Part shown: positions 11,026 through 24,140 of the stretch, one piece after another
Layout of the letters: each line of letters begins with the position of its first letter
Numbering within the stretch: the stretch's first letter is position 1
Source of the DNA: Tubiluchus corallicola
Lineage: Eukaryota > Priapulida > Priapulimorpha > Priapulimorphida > Tubiluchidae
Direction: 5' to 3'
Assembly (NCBI GenBank): GCA_030141605.1
Contig: JAQGDQ010000060.1
Coordinates: forward strand, 310,001-374,000
Length of the DNA: 64,000 nt
The notes under the pieces: model-generated
Seen by the model: the letters and a program-made list of their open reading frames with translations, nothing else
Databases searched by the model: none
What the model was told of the DNA's origin: nothing
Program-made: the position numbers and the translations under genes

Positions 11026-11380
11026 ATTCGAAATAATAATTGTGTAATGATCTTGCTCACAAAATAACATGTTGATGAAATGTTTCTCGGTCTGTTGAGG
11101 TCCGACATGTTTGAAACAGATCCAAGTCTGTCAGATGAGCCTTGTTGCAAATCATCCCAGTTCACACACTTTCTAAGTTAACTAGAATATTTTGAGTTAA
11201 TTAGAAAAGCGTCTAGTTATCTGAAACTGTTCATTTAAATCCTAATCGCGCACGGCAAGAATGTATTCTGTCACTGTCAGCAGTAAACCATCTCAGACAA
11301 AATTTGAGGAAATTAACTGCAACTTCTACATGAACCAATTTCTTGGGTAATCTCAAAAAAACGTTTACTAGTTGACACGA
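11026..11380. other. 3' flank of the WD40 gene
   Basis: Probable 3' UTR and flank. No canonical AATAAA was found in the first 200 bp after the stop; AAAATAAC at about 11060 is the nearest variant. No other feature was seen. Confidence 0.35.
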
Positions 11381-11381
11381 T

Positions 11382-11962
11382 ACTTAAAGCAAAACAAGAC
11401 CCAACGTTAAACTGTAGGCCACAGCAATCTACTCTTTAAAATATTGAAAGGAAGCACTATTTTTTAAAAAATGCCTTACGTAAAAGAATTATTACCACAC
11501 ACACAATTTCACGTTTGCACCACTAGTTCTTCGCTGTTACATGCATTTCGTAAGTTAAACGTTTGTTAGTTAAACGGGCACTAGAGCTTGCATTTCGGAA
11601 ATGCATTGCGCAAAAACAGGTGCTGTACCTCTCAATTCAGATGCGTTAGTTTTGACGAACTACTCACGTTCGACTGCTCATAGCGGCAAATTAAAACTTG
11701 CCCAGTTTTAGTACACCATATACTGTGAATATATCACAGTAGCACTGTACTTCAATTTTCGCTTTCGCAAACAGGTGCAACATGCTCGTGGACTATTTTT
11801 GCTGTAGAAAATTATATTAGTTTGTGATGTCATCAATAGTTGGGCTCGCCCGCCGTTAATTAAGTTTTCAATCTATCATTTAATTATCAGAAGCGCTTTT
11901 GCAGTATTAATTCTGTTAAAATGTATACTATTATGGGACTTGAAATATCCTGTCTTCCTTTA
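11382..11962 (+). mobile_element. Partial copy of TTAA-type element, family A
   Basis: Matches the right two thirds of the complete element at 55191-56071: the blocks ACTTCAATTTTCGCTTTC, GTGATGTCATCAATAGTTGG and TTAAAATGTATACT occur in the same order. The right end reads CCTGTCTTCC followed by TTAA at 11959-11962, the same boundary as the complete copy. The left inverted repeat was not found, so the copy is truncated or rearranged. No coding capacity. Confidence 0.7.
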
Positions 11963-12530
11963 ACGATTGCTTTTTGCTCGTCTGATCTGTCAGATGCAAA
12001 TTGTTTGACCAGACCAATTAAGACTACACCAGATTAGACCAATTAAAGCAATCGTTCATTTTTACGTTATCTAATAATTATACTTTTTCATTAATAATTT
12101 TACAGCGGTTCACTGTAAGACAGCTTGTTTCATAAAAGCAACCGTGTGCAGGCAAATTTGTTTCATAAAAGCAACCGTATGCGGGCAAATTTTGTCTGAG
12201 ACAGATTCCGTCAGACAGTTTATTGCAGATAGTTTTTTTACTGTGCGTGACTAGATTACAAACATGAAGGTGGAAAGTTTGCTCTCCTACGAGTCGCGGC
12301 TTCATATGACTTTTATTACTTGTGTCAGCTGTTCGAAAATCCGGGTCGGCTGTTTGCCGTCATGATGCCGATTTACGACGTTGAGGGCGTGATAATTACG
12401 TTTAAGGGTACTTGTAAGAGGAGTTCTACCATCCGTTGACTTTTAGCTAAGGAAGATTTTTTCCAAAGGAGGGACAGAAACTTCGTTTCTTCAGCAACTA
12501 ATTTATACTGCTTTAATAGAATTAAAAAAA
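11963..12530. other. Intergenic, small direct duplication
   Basis: Contains a roughly 37-bp direct duplication around GTTTCATAAAAGCAACCGT at 12126-12187 and a short repeated block around AGACCAATTAA near 12011-12046. No gene seen. Confidence 0.5.
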
Positions 12531-12536
12531 TGCAAA

Positions 12537-12619
12537 GCGTCCGAGAGAAAGAAATAGGGATAGAGAGAAAGAGAGAGAAAGAGAGAGAAGAGAGAGAGAG
12601 AGAGATAGAAGAGAGAGAT

Positions 12620-12674
<55 letters not shown>

Positions 12675-12766
12675 TGGACAGAGAGGCAGAGAGAGTGGGA
12701 GAGAGACAGATGGACAGAGAGGCAGAGAGAGTGGGAGAGAAAGAAAGCGGGAGAGATAGAAGAGAG

Positions 12767-12827
<61 letters not shown>

Positions 12828-13029
12828 AGAGAGAGAGAGACAGATGGACAGAGAGGCAGAGAGAGTGGGAGAGAGACAGATGGACAGAGAGGCAGAGAGA
12901 GTGGGAGAGAAAGAAAGCGGGAGAGATAGAAGAGAGAGAGATAGGAGAGAGAGACAGAGAGGGGGGAGAGGGGGAGAGAGGGGGGCAGAAAGGGTAAAAC
13001 AAAATAGAGTGCATGAACGAAAAAAAGAC

Positions 13030-13075
<46 letters not shown>
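12537..13075. repeat. GA-rich satellite with larger duplicated blocks
   Basis: Nearly pure (GA)n interrupted by blocks. A composite block containing GATGGACAGAGAGGCAGAG, twice per block, and AAGAAAGCGGGAGAGATAG occurs at about 12664-12770 and again at about 12841-12945. This shows segment duplication on top of slippage. The open frames here (poly-Ser/Leu on one strand, Arg/Glu on the other) are by-products. Confidence 0.95.
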
Positions 13076-13665
13076 CGACAAAAAGAAAGAGCGTGAGAAT
13101 TAAAAACGGAGAAAATGAGGAAGATACGAAAGTAAAAGAGAGAGAGGAGGAGGAAAGAGTGACCCAAAAACACTTCACCCACTGACTGCAGACAGCATGC
13201 AGACTTGAAGCTGTGTAGTTGCAAGTGCAATGCGGCTTCATTTGCTAAAGGCTGCTGCCTGCAGAGATGTTCAGCTTAACAGGGCTTCAAGTGTGCATAC
13301 TGAAACGTGTAGCCTACTAAACTGATACTTTTCAGTTTTAATCTGTATCAGGAATCTAGCAACCATGGACGTACCTTGTCTTCAGAAAAACCTTTTACAC
13401 GCGGACGTCAGACGTACGAATAGCCGTGAACCGCGTTGATACGAGGCTACAGGCCATTTGTTCGCCAATGGACCTGAAGCCAATGGACAATGTCTCATCA
13501 GTCAGATGACAATTGATGCAAAGTTACAAAATATCTACTCTATCTAAAGTTATAAAGTGTCTACTGTTGCTTCACTGTAAGAGCCCAAGAGCAAAACGTT
13601 GAAACTTCTAGTCAAATGCGGACACTTACACCTAACAGAAGCGAAATGCTGAAGTCAAAATTTGT
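13076..13665 (+). promoter_or_regulatory. Region upstream of receptor exon 1a
   Basis: About 590 bp between the GA satellite and the first ATG of exon 1a. It may hold a promoter or an untranslated exon. I see no TATA box that I would assign. Homology with the region upstream of exon 1b is not apparent; the two copies align only from the ATGGAT at 13735 and 16458. Confidence 0.25.
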
Positions 13666-14559
13666 ATGGAGATAAATGTGCATAACAGTATAAACCAAGT
13701 TGAGACATTTGAAGAAAGGCGAAAAGTACCCAATATGGATTCACTAAATGATCAAAATAAAATCGAAGTGGCTGATGATCCGTTTTCCTTGGAGTGGAAA
13801 ATCATTCTTGCCATGTCAATGGTCGTGTTTATATTAATGGCCGTTTTTGGAAATGTGATGGTCATACTCACGGTGTTACGACACAAGGGAATGCGGACTC
13901 GAACCAACCTGTTTATCGTCAATCTAGCAGTCGCAGATGCTTTAGTGGCCATTCTGGACATGCCCTTCAGTTTGACCGTAGTGATTCAAGGCAGATGGTA
14001 TCCAATGTCTGATGCCCTGTGCTCTTTTAATGCATTTACCATGGCGCTGTTTTTGATAGCTTCAATACATACGATGATGTACATAGCAATACACAAATAC
14101 ATTTCAATAAAACGACCGTTTAGTCATTTCATGACGCCCAAACGGATTCTTTTAATGATATTCGCCGTTTGGACATGGGCCGGTTTTATTGCTGCTTCGT
14201 TATTCTTTTGGACAGAAGCGAGATACAAACCGGGTGCGACCCAGTGTGGTCCAGTGATTCCAGTGACAAAGCGGTCAAGAGTCCATTCTTACATGGTCAC
14301 AGCTACGTGTTTCGTCGTTCCGCTGGTCATCATGACTTTTTGTTATTGGGGAATTTTTCTTGAGATTGGACGACATTCGGAACGGTTGAAAATACATTCT
14401 ATGTTCGATTCGGAACATGTCCTGGATCAGCAGACACGGATTACAAAAACTCTGGTTTTGGTGCTGGTGTGCTTTGTGTTGTGTTACATGCCATATTTCA
14501 TTTATTCAAACTATCTGAGTGTGGGACAGCATACTTTAATTCCACTGTGGGGAGCACTG
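13666..14559 (+). CDS. GPCR exon 1a, TM1-TM6 of a class A receptor
   Basis: Encodes an N-terminus and six membrane helices of a rhodopsin-class receptor in the plasma membrane. Landmarks: GN in TM1 (FGNVMVILTV), LAVAD in TM2, the TM3 cysteine (DALCSF) with its ECL2 partner (TQCGP), a TM5 proline (FVVPLVI) and CYMPY for the TM6 CWxP motif. The DRY position reads HKY, so the normally invariant R3.50 is lysine. The exon ends at 14559 after the codons for WGAL, at a GTAAGT donor in phase 0; reading on gives a stop at 14604 without TM7. The start is ambiguous: the ATG at 13735 aligns with exon 1b, while the one at 13666 adds 23 residues. No TM7 exon is visible before exon 1b. Ligand unknown. It is either an alternative head for the exon at 18868 or a stranded duplicate. 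Confidence 0.75.
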
Positions 14560-14730
14560 GTAAGTTATCACTATTTTAAAAATGGAAAATATGCAAAACC
14601 GTGAAAATGTCAGCAGAACAGCTAAACTGTACATGATACCTGCAATAAACACGATTCGATAGAAACAGTTGCGCATACTAGCAACAGAACTAACATTTTT
14701 GATTGATAGTCAAATTACTAATTGGGTAAA

Positions 14731-14760
14731 GATAGCTGAGTGGGTAGGGTGTGTCCTTAG
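14731..14760 (+). repeat. SINE-like dispersed motif with A-box
   Basis: ATAGCTGAGTGGGTAGGGTG followed by TGTCCTTAG. The same motif recurs on the minus strand near 18785-18820, 46065-46095 and 55362-55392. TAGCTGAGTGG resembles the pol III A-box of tRNA-derived SINEs. No B-box was found downstream. Confidence 0.45.
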
Positions 14761-15699
14761 CAACCAACATTAAATAACGCAAGCGTTGGTCAGGAAATAA
14801 AATCGTGATTGCCAAAAAAAAAAACTTCTGGATAGTTTCTTCTGGCAAACTTCTACCTACTTGGGCATTTGCACCAGTGAGAGAGACTGAAGCCAGTTTA
14901 TTTTGATCCGCAGATTGGTTAGTTGACAACACGTCACTTCTTTTATTTGAATCTGTTCATACCTTGCCTTGTTCACTCTGTGTTTCTTCCACAAACTGTA
15001 CCTTTGTTTTTCCACTGCTGACCTCCTCAAATGTACCCCACTGATTTATTGCTAAATGTATTTCCTGCGCGCCCTTACAATTACTATCAACAAGCTATTC
15101 TTTGTCTAGTAGGAAAGTCACTGCTTTATAATAACTGGATGTGGTTAAACCATATCAATGTGTAGATCCAGTGAATATCCAGTGGTGAGAAGCAGAGACA
15201 CGTTACTATCTACCCCACCCCCTTTTTCAATGGATCCACCAATTTCATCTGAATGTGCACCTGTATCAACTGTTAAGTTCACATAGCATGCATGTGAAAT
15301 ACCCAGATTGCTGTGAGTTTATGACACGTTGTCGAAAAGGTGTTACTTTCCCATCACATTTCGATGAGATGTTAGACAAAATTTCGAATCTTATTTATTG
15401 TTCGGCTGAGACTTAATAACTGTCCTAAGTAGAAACAAAAAAAAACTATCTAAGCGCTTTTGATGATGTTTCATCAGCCAAAGAATTTTACAACAAACCA
15501 GCCCACTGAACGTAGCAAAAGTAAGGGGTTGGCAAATATCTCTGACACTTTCTTCGCTAGAAGTACATATTCTTTTGGGCCAAATGACAATAGTAAAATG
15601 TGTAAATTTGTCTTATGCCCAGTAGTTGCTGCAAAATCTTCTAATGGAACCAAGAACCTTCTGGAAAGAACTAACCAGCTGTATGGAATAGCTCGATTA

Positions 15700-15745
15700 T
15701 GAAGTTAAGCAATGCAACAGCGTACTGGTAAATGGATAGAACACT
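15700..15745 (+). repeat. Weak 5S rRNA-like fragment
   Basis: GAAGTTAAGCAATGCAAC followed by TACTGGTAAATGGATAGA resembles the 5S rRNA internal promoter (AAGCTAAGCA... TTAGTACTTGGATGGG) with many differences. It could be the decayed head of a 5S-derived SINE. Similar patches lie near 36015-36100 and 43240-43265. Confidence 0.25.
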
Positions 15746-16442
15746 CAAACGTCTTGCTAAAATCATCAATTCTTGAATAAATTAAGAAATGTTTCACAAA
15801 AAGTAGCAATTTTCACCAGAAAACCATTTCTTTACAAAGAGATCTTTGAAGGTGGTTCTTAATTTAAACATAGTGTAATAAGGACAGAGTTTGTCGGCTT
15901 TGTTGAAGAACCATGCAAACACCTACTGTTTTCCTAAAAGAGCAAACAGAACAATACATGCAGAAGTGATCGAGTCTACTTATCAAATGGATATATGGTT
16001 GTAGTCTGCGCCGACAAATTAAAGTTATCAGTTTCTGAGTGGGGTCGAGGCTAATAATTTTCCACATAAGCTTACCAGGAATATTAGTGCCTGTTGGCTC
16101 ATTGTTAAACAGTCGAATATCATCCGTGGAAGATTTCATAGGTTTAAAATCTAAGAGCTAAAGAGTTCTCTGCAAACCTGTTAACTTTGTATTTACAGGA
16201 AATAGGAAATAAACCCATTAAACCAGGAAACAAACTGATTCCAGTTATTGTCAATTGGCAGGTGAGACGGAGGTTTAAAGTTAGGAAACAGTGAACTTTG
16301 GTTTTACGTTCTTTCAATAATTCTTAGCGTTTAAATCGACTAAAGCAACTGAATAGTTATGTATGTTATCAAGATTACTAGTAATAGCAGCATTAGTCGT
16401 ACAATGAGTTTACATAATTTAACGCCGTAAGACTAACGCCGT

Positions 16443-17279
16443 ATGAAATTTACTAGTATGGATCCATCAAATAACCAAAGCAAAATTAAGGAGGCTGACG
16501 ATCCATTCTCCTTGGAGTGGAAAGTCATTCTTGCTACGTTAATGGTCGTGTTTATATTAATGGCCTTTTTTGGAAATGTGATGGTTATACTGACAGTGTT
16601 AAGGCACAAGGGAATGCGGACTCGAACTAATATGTTCGTGGTCAACCTGGCAATCACTGATGCCCTCGTGGCCATTCTGGACATGCCCTTCAGTTTGACC
16701 GTAGTGATTCAAGGCAGATGGTATCCAATGTCTGATGCCCTGTGCTCTTTTAATGCATTTACCATGGCGCTGTTTTTGATAGCTTCAATACATACGATGA
16801 TGTACATAGCAATACACAGGTACATTTCAATAACACGGCCATTTAGTCGTTTCATGACGCCCAAACGTATTCTTGCAATGATATTCGCTGCTTGGACGTG
16901 GGCAGGTTTCATTGCTGCTTCTTTATTCTTTTGGACGGAAGCTGGTTACAAGCCGGGTTCGACCCAGTGTGGGCCTGTGATTCCGCGAACAAAACGATCA
17001 AAAATTCATTCTTACACAGTGACAGTTACTTGCTTCGTTATTCCATTAGTGATCATGACGTTTTGCTACTGCAGCATCTTTCACAAGATCCGGCGGAATT
17101 CCAGACGAATGAAAACGAGTACGAGAACGGATCCGAATCGTACGTTAGATCAACAGACACGTGTTACCATAACCCTGGTCTTAGTGCTACTGTGTTTTGT
17201 TATATGCTACTTGCCATATTTTATTTACGCAAACTATTTGGGCATAGGAGGTACATTGATTCCATTGTGGGGTGCATTA
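16443..17279 (+). CDS. GPCR exon 1b, TM1-TM6 of a class A receptor
   Basis: Tandem paralogue of exon 1a, about four-fifths identical in protein by eye. Landmarks: FGNVMVILTV (TM1), LAITDA (TM2), the cysteine in DALCSF (TM3), HRYIS at the DRY site with the arginine kept, TQCGP (ECL2), FVIPLVI (TM5) and CYLPY (TM6). Intracellular loop 3 is short and basic (KIRRNSRRMK), more so than in 1a. The exon ends at 17279 after WGAL at a GTAAGT donor, phase 0. The nearest acceptor in frame is the TM7 exon at 18868, giving a complete seven-helix protein of about 619 residues with the tail exons. Reading through the donor stops within a few codons. The start may be 16443 or 16458; the second aligns with exon 1a. 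Closest family unknown to me; HRY and CYxP suggest an orphan class A group. Confidence 0.85.
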
Positions 17280-17473
17280 GTAAGTACTGTTTTATATTTC
17301 TTTTAGCTGATATCTTGGCAGGATAATTTCCTTTTATTAAAGGGCTTAAAGCATGAAGACAGATTTTAACCACAGTATCAAGATTTAATAAACCGAAATA
17401 GCAATAATTGTATTAAGTGAATGTGTAAAATGGATTCTATAATAGTTATGCGATGGTCAACAATTTCGGTCTG

Positions 17474-17693
17474 ACTCAGGGCTTATTTCAGCCTAGGCGA
17501 GGCCCGGGGAAGTGGGCGTGTGAGGCCCCATCAGGGGGGGGGGCGCTACCATGGTTGCGCCCAGAAAAATTTTGAACTGTTAGAACGCCGGAGGAGCTTT
17601 TTCGAAGCAAAAAAATGTTACTTTGGCGCGAGGCCCCCTGGAGGGTGAGGCCCCGGGGAAGTATCCCCACTTCCCCCCTTGAAATAGGCAGTG
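17474..17693. mobile_element. Short GC-rich MITE, probably hAT-type
   Basis: About 220 bp, much more GC-rich than its surroundings, with GAGGCCC blocks and a run of G at 17535-17544. The heptamer CGGTCTG flanks both sides (17467-17473 and 17694-17700), a likely target duplication. The ends read CAGGGCTTATTTC and, on the minus strand, CACTGCCTATTTC. Confidence 0.6.
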
Positions 17694-18399
17694 CGGTCTG
17701 TACATCCATCTTGGTCGAGGAGCACCTATGTTAGAAATCAAAGCTGTAGTAACCTCTGCCTCTGTAGTAACCGCTTTTATACCGACATTCCAGGTCAACT
17801 GGCTTCTCACACTATGTGTAGGTCCAAACAAGATGTCCTGTTAACCTGGAAATAGGGGGCACTATGTCTGACCTGACAACAGGTGCTTCCGTAACAGTAT
17901 TTTCTGTTGCTCAAGACTTACGCATTCATGAGGGTTTCTTCGATACATTTATATTCAGTAATTACCTGTCATTTTTAGAAAGAAAGTGTCGAATAGCACA
18001 GCAGTGTATTCGTTTTTTGTGTCTGTTCTGCACTTTAGAGTTGTGCAAAGCAGAAATCCGCCAGACGGCAGTAAGTTATAATTTAGCATTTTAGCTTAAA
18101 GAGAAAGAAAAAGGAAATTTTAAGTATCTCCAAAGAGCTTTTCGTGAAAGTTACATTATGCTTATACTTACGTATTTGAAACTGAAAGATACACGTAATC
18201 GGGGAAAAGAACATTCTTAATAATTTAAATGTGCGCGCCATCTGGTCAAACAAATTTCATCGTCGTCCCAGTATGCACCACTGATTCACCAAAAACATAT
18301 TATTGATCTTATTGGCAATATGATGTAATTTAAACTTACGAATGCTTTCGTTATTTTTTTCATACTTGCCTAATGTTATCTAAACTTGTTCCAAATGAC

Positions 18400-18620
18400 G
18401 TGACTGCGCCCAACGTTCATCGCGGGAGTGTTAAATTTACAAGGTTTATACAACATGACTTAATAACTGCAGCGTTGCTGCAAACTCAAGCTCTGTATGC
18501 AATAAGACAACATATAAACAGCATAAAGTTTCAAACTTTATTTACGAAGAGTGTTTTCTTGTGCTTTAAGTTTTTTCCTTTATTTCAAATCCTCTTCCAA
18601 GTTGTGAAAGAGAATCCTCT
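18400..18620 (+). repeat. Dispersed repeat family B, copy 1
   Basis: Shares ordered blocks with 23890-24140: GGGAGT-TTAAATTTACAAG, TGTATGCAATAAGA, TTTCTTGTGCT-TAAG. The two copies are diverged and flank exon 2. No coding capacity; class unknown. Confidence 0.6.
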
Positions 18621-18784
18621 ATGAATAACACAGAAGATATGTCTCTGCCACGTTTGGTTGCTTATACATCCTTTCCTAAACCAGAGAAAAGCTGGGGCTG
18701 CATAACATATACGCCGGAACGAAGCCAACAATCTTGTGGCCACCCATCCACTTACTAAGCAGGCACAGTGCTCGTTGACTTACT

Positions 18785-18820
18785 GAGCGCTAAGTACACA
18801 CCGTCACCACTCAGCTATGT
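18785..18820 (-). repeat. SINE-like dispersed motif with A-box
   Basis: On the minus strand: CATAGCTGAGTGGTGACGG followed by TGTGTACTTAGCGCTCAGTA. About 55 bp further along the same strand is TTAGTAAGTGGATGGGTGG, which resembles the C-box of 5S rRNA. The unit may be a composite SINE. It lies only about 50 bp before the TM7 exon. Confidence 0.45.
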
Positions 18821-18867
18821 TCCTGTATAGTACGCTCCTGTATAATTACCTAATATTGTTTGAACAG

Positions 18868-18994
18868 GCTTACTGGTGTGGTTATGCTAACTCTGTCTGT
18901 AATCCACTTATCTACGCGTGGAGGAGTCCCTCATTTCGTCAGGGATACCTGGAGATTCTCTGTCGACGGAAGTATACACACAGCGTAAGAGATG
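18868..18994 (+). CDS. GPCR exon 2, TM7 and helix 8
   Basis: Encodes the end of TM7 and helix 8: AYWCGYANSVCNPLIYAW, then RSPSFRQGYLEILCRRKY. It holds the NPxxY motif of class A receptors and a palmitoylation-type cysteine. The acceptor TTTGAACAG ends at 18867, and the frame begins on a whole codon (phase 0), matching the donors of both exon 1a and exon 1b. The donor GATG/GTAAGT at 18995 leaves one base (phase 1), which fits the acceptors at 27121 and 37197. At 127 nt it is a typical internal exon. This is the only TM7 exon I can find in the window, so it is either shared or belongs to exon 1b alone. Confidence 0.85.
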
Positions 18995-19149
18995 GTAAGT
19001 ATGTGGGCGTAATGTACATCTTATCTCCTACGCTAAGTAGCACAGTTCCTGTTGCGAATAGGTTCCAATATTGTAAGGCAGTTAACTAATATTATTTTCC
19101 TTGGGTGAATGTAGTTGACAGCTCCTACAGGATGTGCAGTTGCCTTCCA

Positions 19150-19375
19150 AATGATTTTGAACATTCTGCTCTCATACTTCAATTTATTTTAAACATTCTG
19201 TTCTGATACTTCAATTTATTTTGAACATTCTGCTCTCATAGTTCAATTTATTTTAAACATTCTGTTCTGATACTTCAAATTATTTTGAACATTCTGCTCT
19301 CATACTTCAATTTATTTTGAACATTCTGCTCTCATACTTCAATTTATTTTGAACATTCTGGTCTGATACTATAAT
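19150..19375. repeat. 32-bp minisatellite, about 7 copies
   Basis: Units contain GAACATTCTGCTCTCATAC then TTCAATTTATTT, with alternating variants CTCATA / CTGATA and TTTTGA / TTTTAA. It lies just inside the intron after the TM7 exon. Confidence 0.9.
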
Positions 19376-22212
<2,837 letters not shown>

Positions 22213-22230
22213 CATGCGCGCCGGTGTGAG

Positions 22231-23175
22231 TAGGCGTCTGTACTGGTTTGTTTGTGTGGGTGTCTGTACTGGTTTGTTTGTGTAGGAGTCTGTACTGGTT
22301 TGTTTGCGTGGGCATCTGTACTGGTTTGTTTGTGTGGGTGTCTGTACTAGTTTGTTTGTGTGGGTGTCTGTACTAGTTTGTTTGCGTAGGCGTCTGTACT
22401 GGTTTGTATGTGTGGGTGTCTGTACTGGTTTGTTTGTGTGGGTGTCTGTACTGGTTTGTTTGTGTGGGTGTCTGTACTGGTTTGTTTGTGTGGGTGTCTG
22501 TACTGGTTTGTTTGTGTTGGTGTCTGTACTAGTTTGTTTGTGTGGGTGTCTGTACTGGTTTGTTTGCGTGGGCATTTGTACTGGTTTGTTTGTGTGGGTG
22601 ACTGTACTAGTTTGTTTGTGTGGGTGTCTGTACTGGTTTGTTTGCGTAGGCGTCTGTACTGGTTTGTATGTGTGGGTGTCTGTACTGGTTTGTTTGTGTG
22701 GGTGTCTGTACTGGTTTGTTTGCGTGGGCATCTGTACTGGTTTGTTTGTGTGGGTGTCTGTACTAGTTTGTTTGTGTGGGTGTCTGTACTGGTTTGTTTG
22801 CGTGGGCGTCTGTACTGGTTTGTATGTGTGGGTGTCTGTACTGGTTTGTTTGTGTGGGTGTCTGTACTGGTTTGTGTGCGTGGGCATCTGTACTGGTTTG
22901 TTTGTGTGGGTGTCTGTACTAGTTTGTTTGTGTGGGTGTCTGTACTGGTTTGTTTGCGTAGGCGTCTGTACTGGTTTGTATGTGTGGGTGTCTGTACTGG
23001 TTTGTTTGTGTAGGCGTCTGTACTAGTTTGTTTGTGTGGGTGTCTGTACTGGTTTGTTTGCATAGGCGTCTGTACTGGTTTGTATGTGTGGGTGTCTGTA
23101 CTGGTTTGTTTGTGTGGGTGTCTGTACTGGTTTGTTTGTGTGGGTGTCTGTACTGATTTGTTTGTGTGGTTGTCT
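22231..23175. repeat. 26-bp minisatellite with 156-bp higher-order period
   Basis: About 36 units containing CTGTACTGGTTTGTTTGTG then TGGGTGT. Variant units (GCGTGGGCA, GCGTAGGCG, TTGTATGTG, CTAGTTTG) recur in a fixed order. The GCGTGGGCA variant sits at 22566, 22722 and 22878, exactly 156 bp (six units) apart. Open frames on both strands arise because three units (78 bp) close the reading frame. Confidence 0.95.
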
Positions 23176-23269
23176 TGGCACTAGTCACGTGATGACGTTG
23201 ATTTGCCCTTTGCGTGCAATAAGCTGCGTTGTTCGCGCAATTTAACTAAAAACGTCCGATAAATTTTCT

Positions 23270-24140
23270 TTCCATTTTCGTTTTCTTTTCGCTGGTCGGT
23301 CTAAAGCTATAAGATTAGATTGCAGTATGGCGTGAACGAATGATGTAACACTGAGCTCTAGGGATTGCTTGCACGGCGGCACGCTGATATTTAAGGACTT
23401 ACTTCGAACTATTCATGTCTGTGTCAAACCAATGTGACGCTTTTTCTGTGTTTCGTGAGCTCCTGTGTTTGTTAATACTGCAAATCTAATAAAATTAAAT
23501 TACAGTATGGCGTGAACGGATGACAATAATGCAGAACTGTTGGAATTATTTGCATGATGGCACTGATAATTAAAGGGGAAGAAAGGGCAATGTTAAAGTA
23601 TGGCCCAAAAAACTTTCCATACCAAGTTATATTACTTAGCATTACGCTTAACCTGTTTGAAAGACTTGTGCAACTAGAAAAGAAAATTTTTTCAATTTGG
23701 AATGTTTTCACTAACTGGTAAAATGTCGTTGACTCGCGTTCCCAGTGAACACCAAAAAGGCATCTTTAATCTTATCGACAAGATTAAAGTTTGCTTAATG
23801 AGTGAAGAGTGCGCTACGAATGCTCTGATTATTTTTTCAAACTACCCAATGTTTTAAAACTTCTTTTAAATAACTTATTGTCAAAATGGCTGCACCTAAC
23901 GGCCGTCGAGGGAGTTTAAATTTACAAGTTTTATGTTCGTTACTGCCAACGCAAGTCCTGTATACAATAAGATAACATGTAAGTGGTACAAAATTTCAAG
24001 ACGAATGTTTAAGCTTTATGTAAGTGAAGGATTTTCTTGTGCTGTAAGAGCTTACTTCAGCCTGTTCATGACTAGGTCAAACAAAGTTGGGGCTATTTCT
24101 GTATATTGAGCTAACACGTCTGTTAATTACAGTAAATCCA
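23270..24140 (+). repeat. Dispersed repeat family B, copies 2-4
   Basis: Block GCAGTATGGCGTGAACGAATG at about 23323 recurs as ACAGTATGGCGTGAACGGATG at about 23502. The block CTTACTTCGAACTATTCATG with GTCAAACCAA (about 23398) recurs near 24050 as CTTACTTCAGCCTGTTCATG with GTCAAACAAA. The segment 23890-24040 matches 18400-18620. These look like several degraded copies of one element. Confidence 0.55.

Larger units (their letters stand above)
14560..16442. other. Interval between the two receptor heads
   Basis: I looked here for a second TM7 exon (an NPxxY-coding stretch behind a pyrimidine-AG acceptor) and found none. The interval carries an A-box-like repeat at 14731-14760 and a weak 5S-rRNA-like patch at about 15700-15745. 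The remainder is unremarkable AT-rich DNA. Confidence 0.5.
17280..18867. other. Intron between exon 1b and TM7 exon
   Basis: A 1588-bp interval with GTAAGT at its left end. The right border TTGAACAG has a moderate pyrimidine tract. It contains a short GC-rich transposon (17474-17693), one family-B repeat copy (about 18400-18620) and a SINE-like motif (18785-18820). No further coding exon was seen. Confidence 0.7.

Noticed and set aside
12373-13241. Long Ser/Leu-rich frames over the GA satellite
   Set aside because: They exist in several frames at once and consist of satellite translation only.
14560-14604. Receptor 1a ending naturally at 14604 as a six-helix protein
   Set aside because: The last codons are read through a consensus GTAAGT donor at the same position used by exon 1b, so they are most likely intron.
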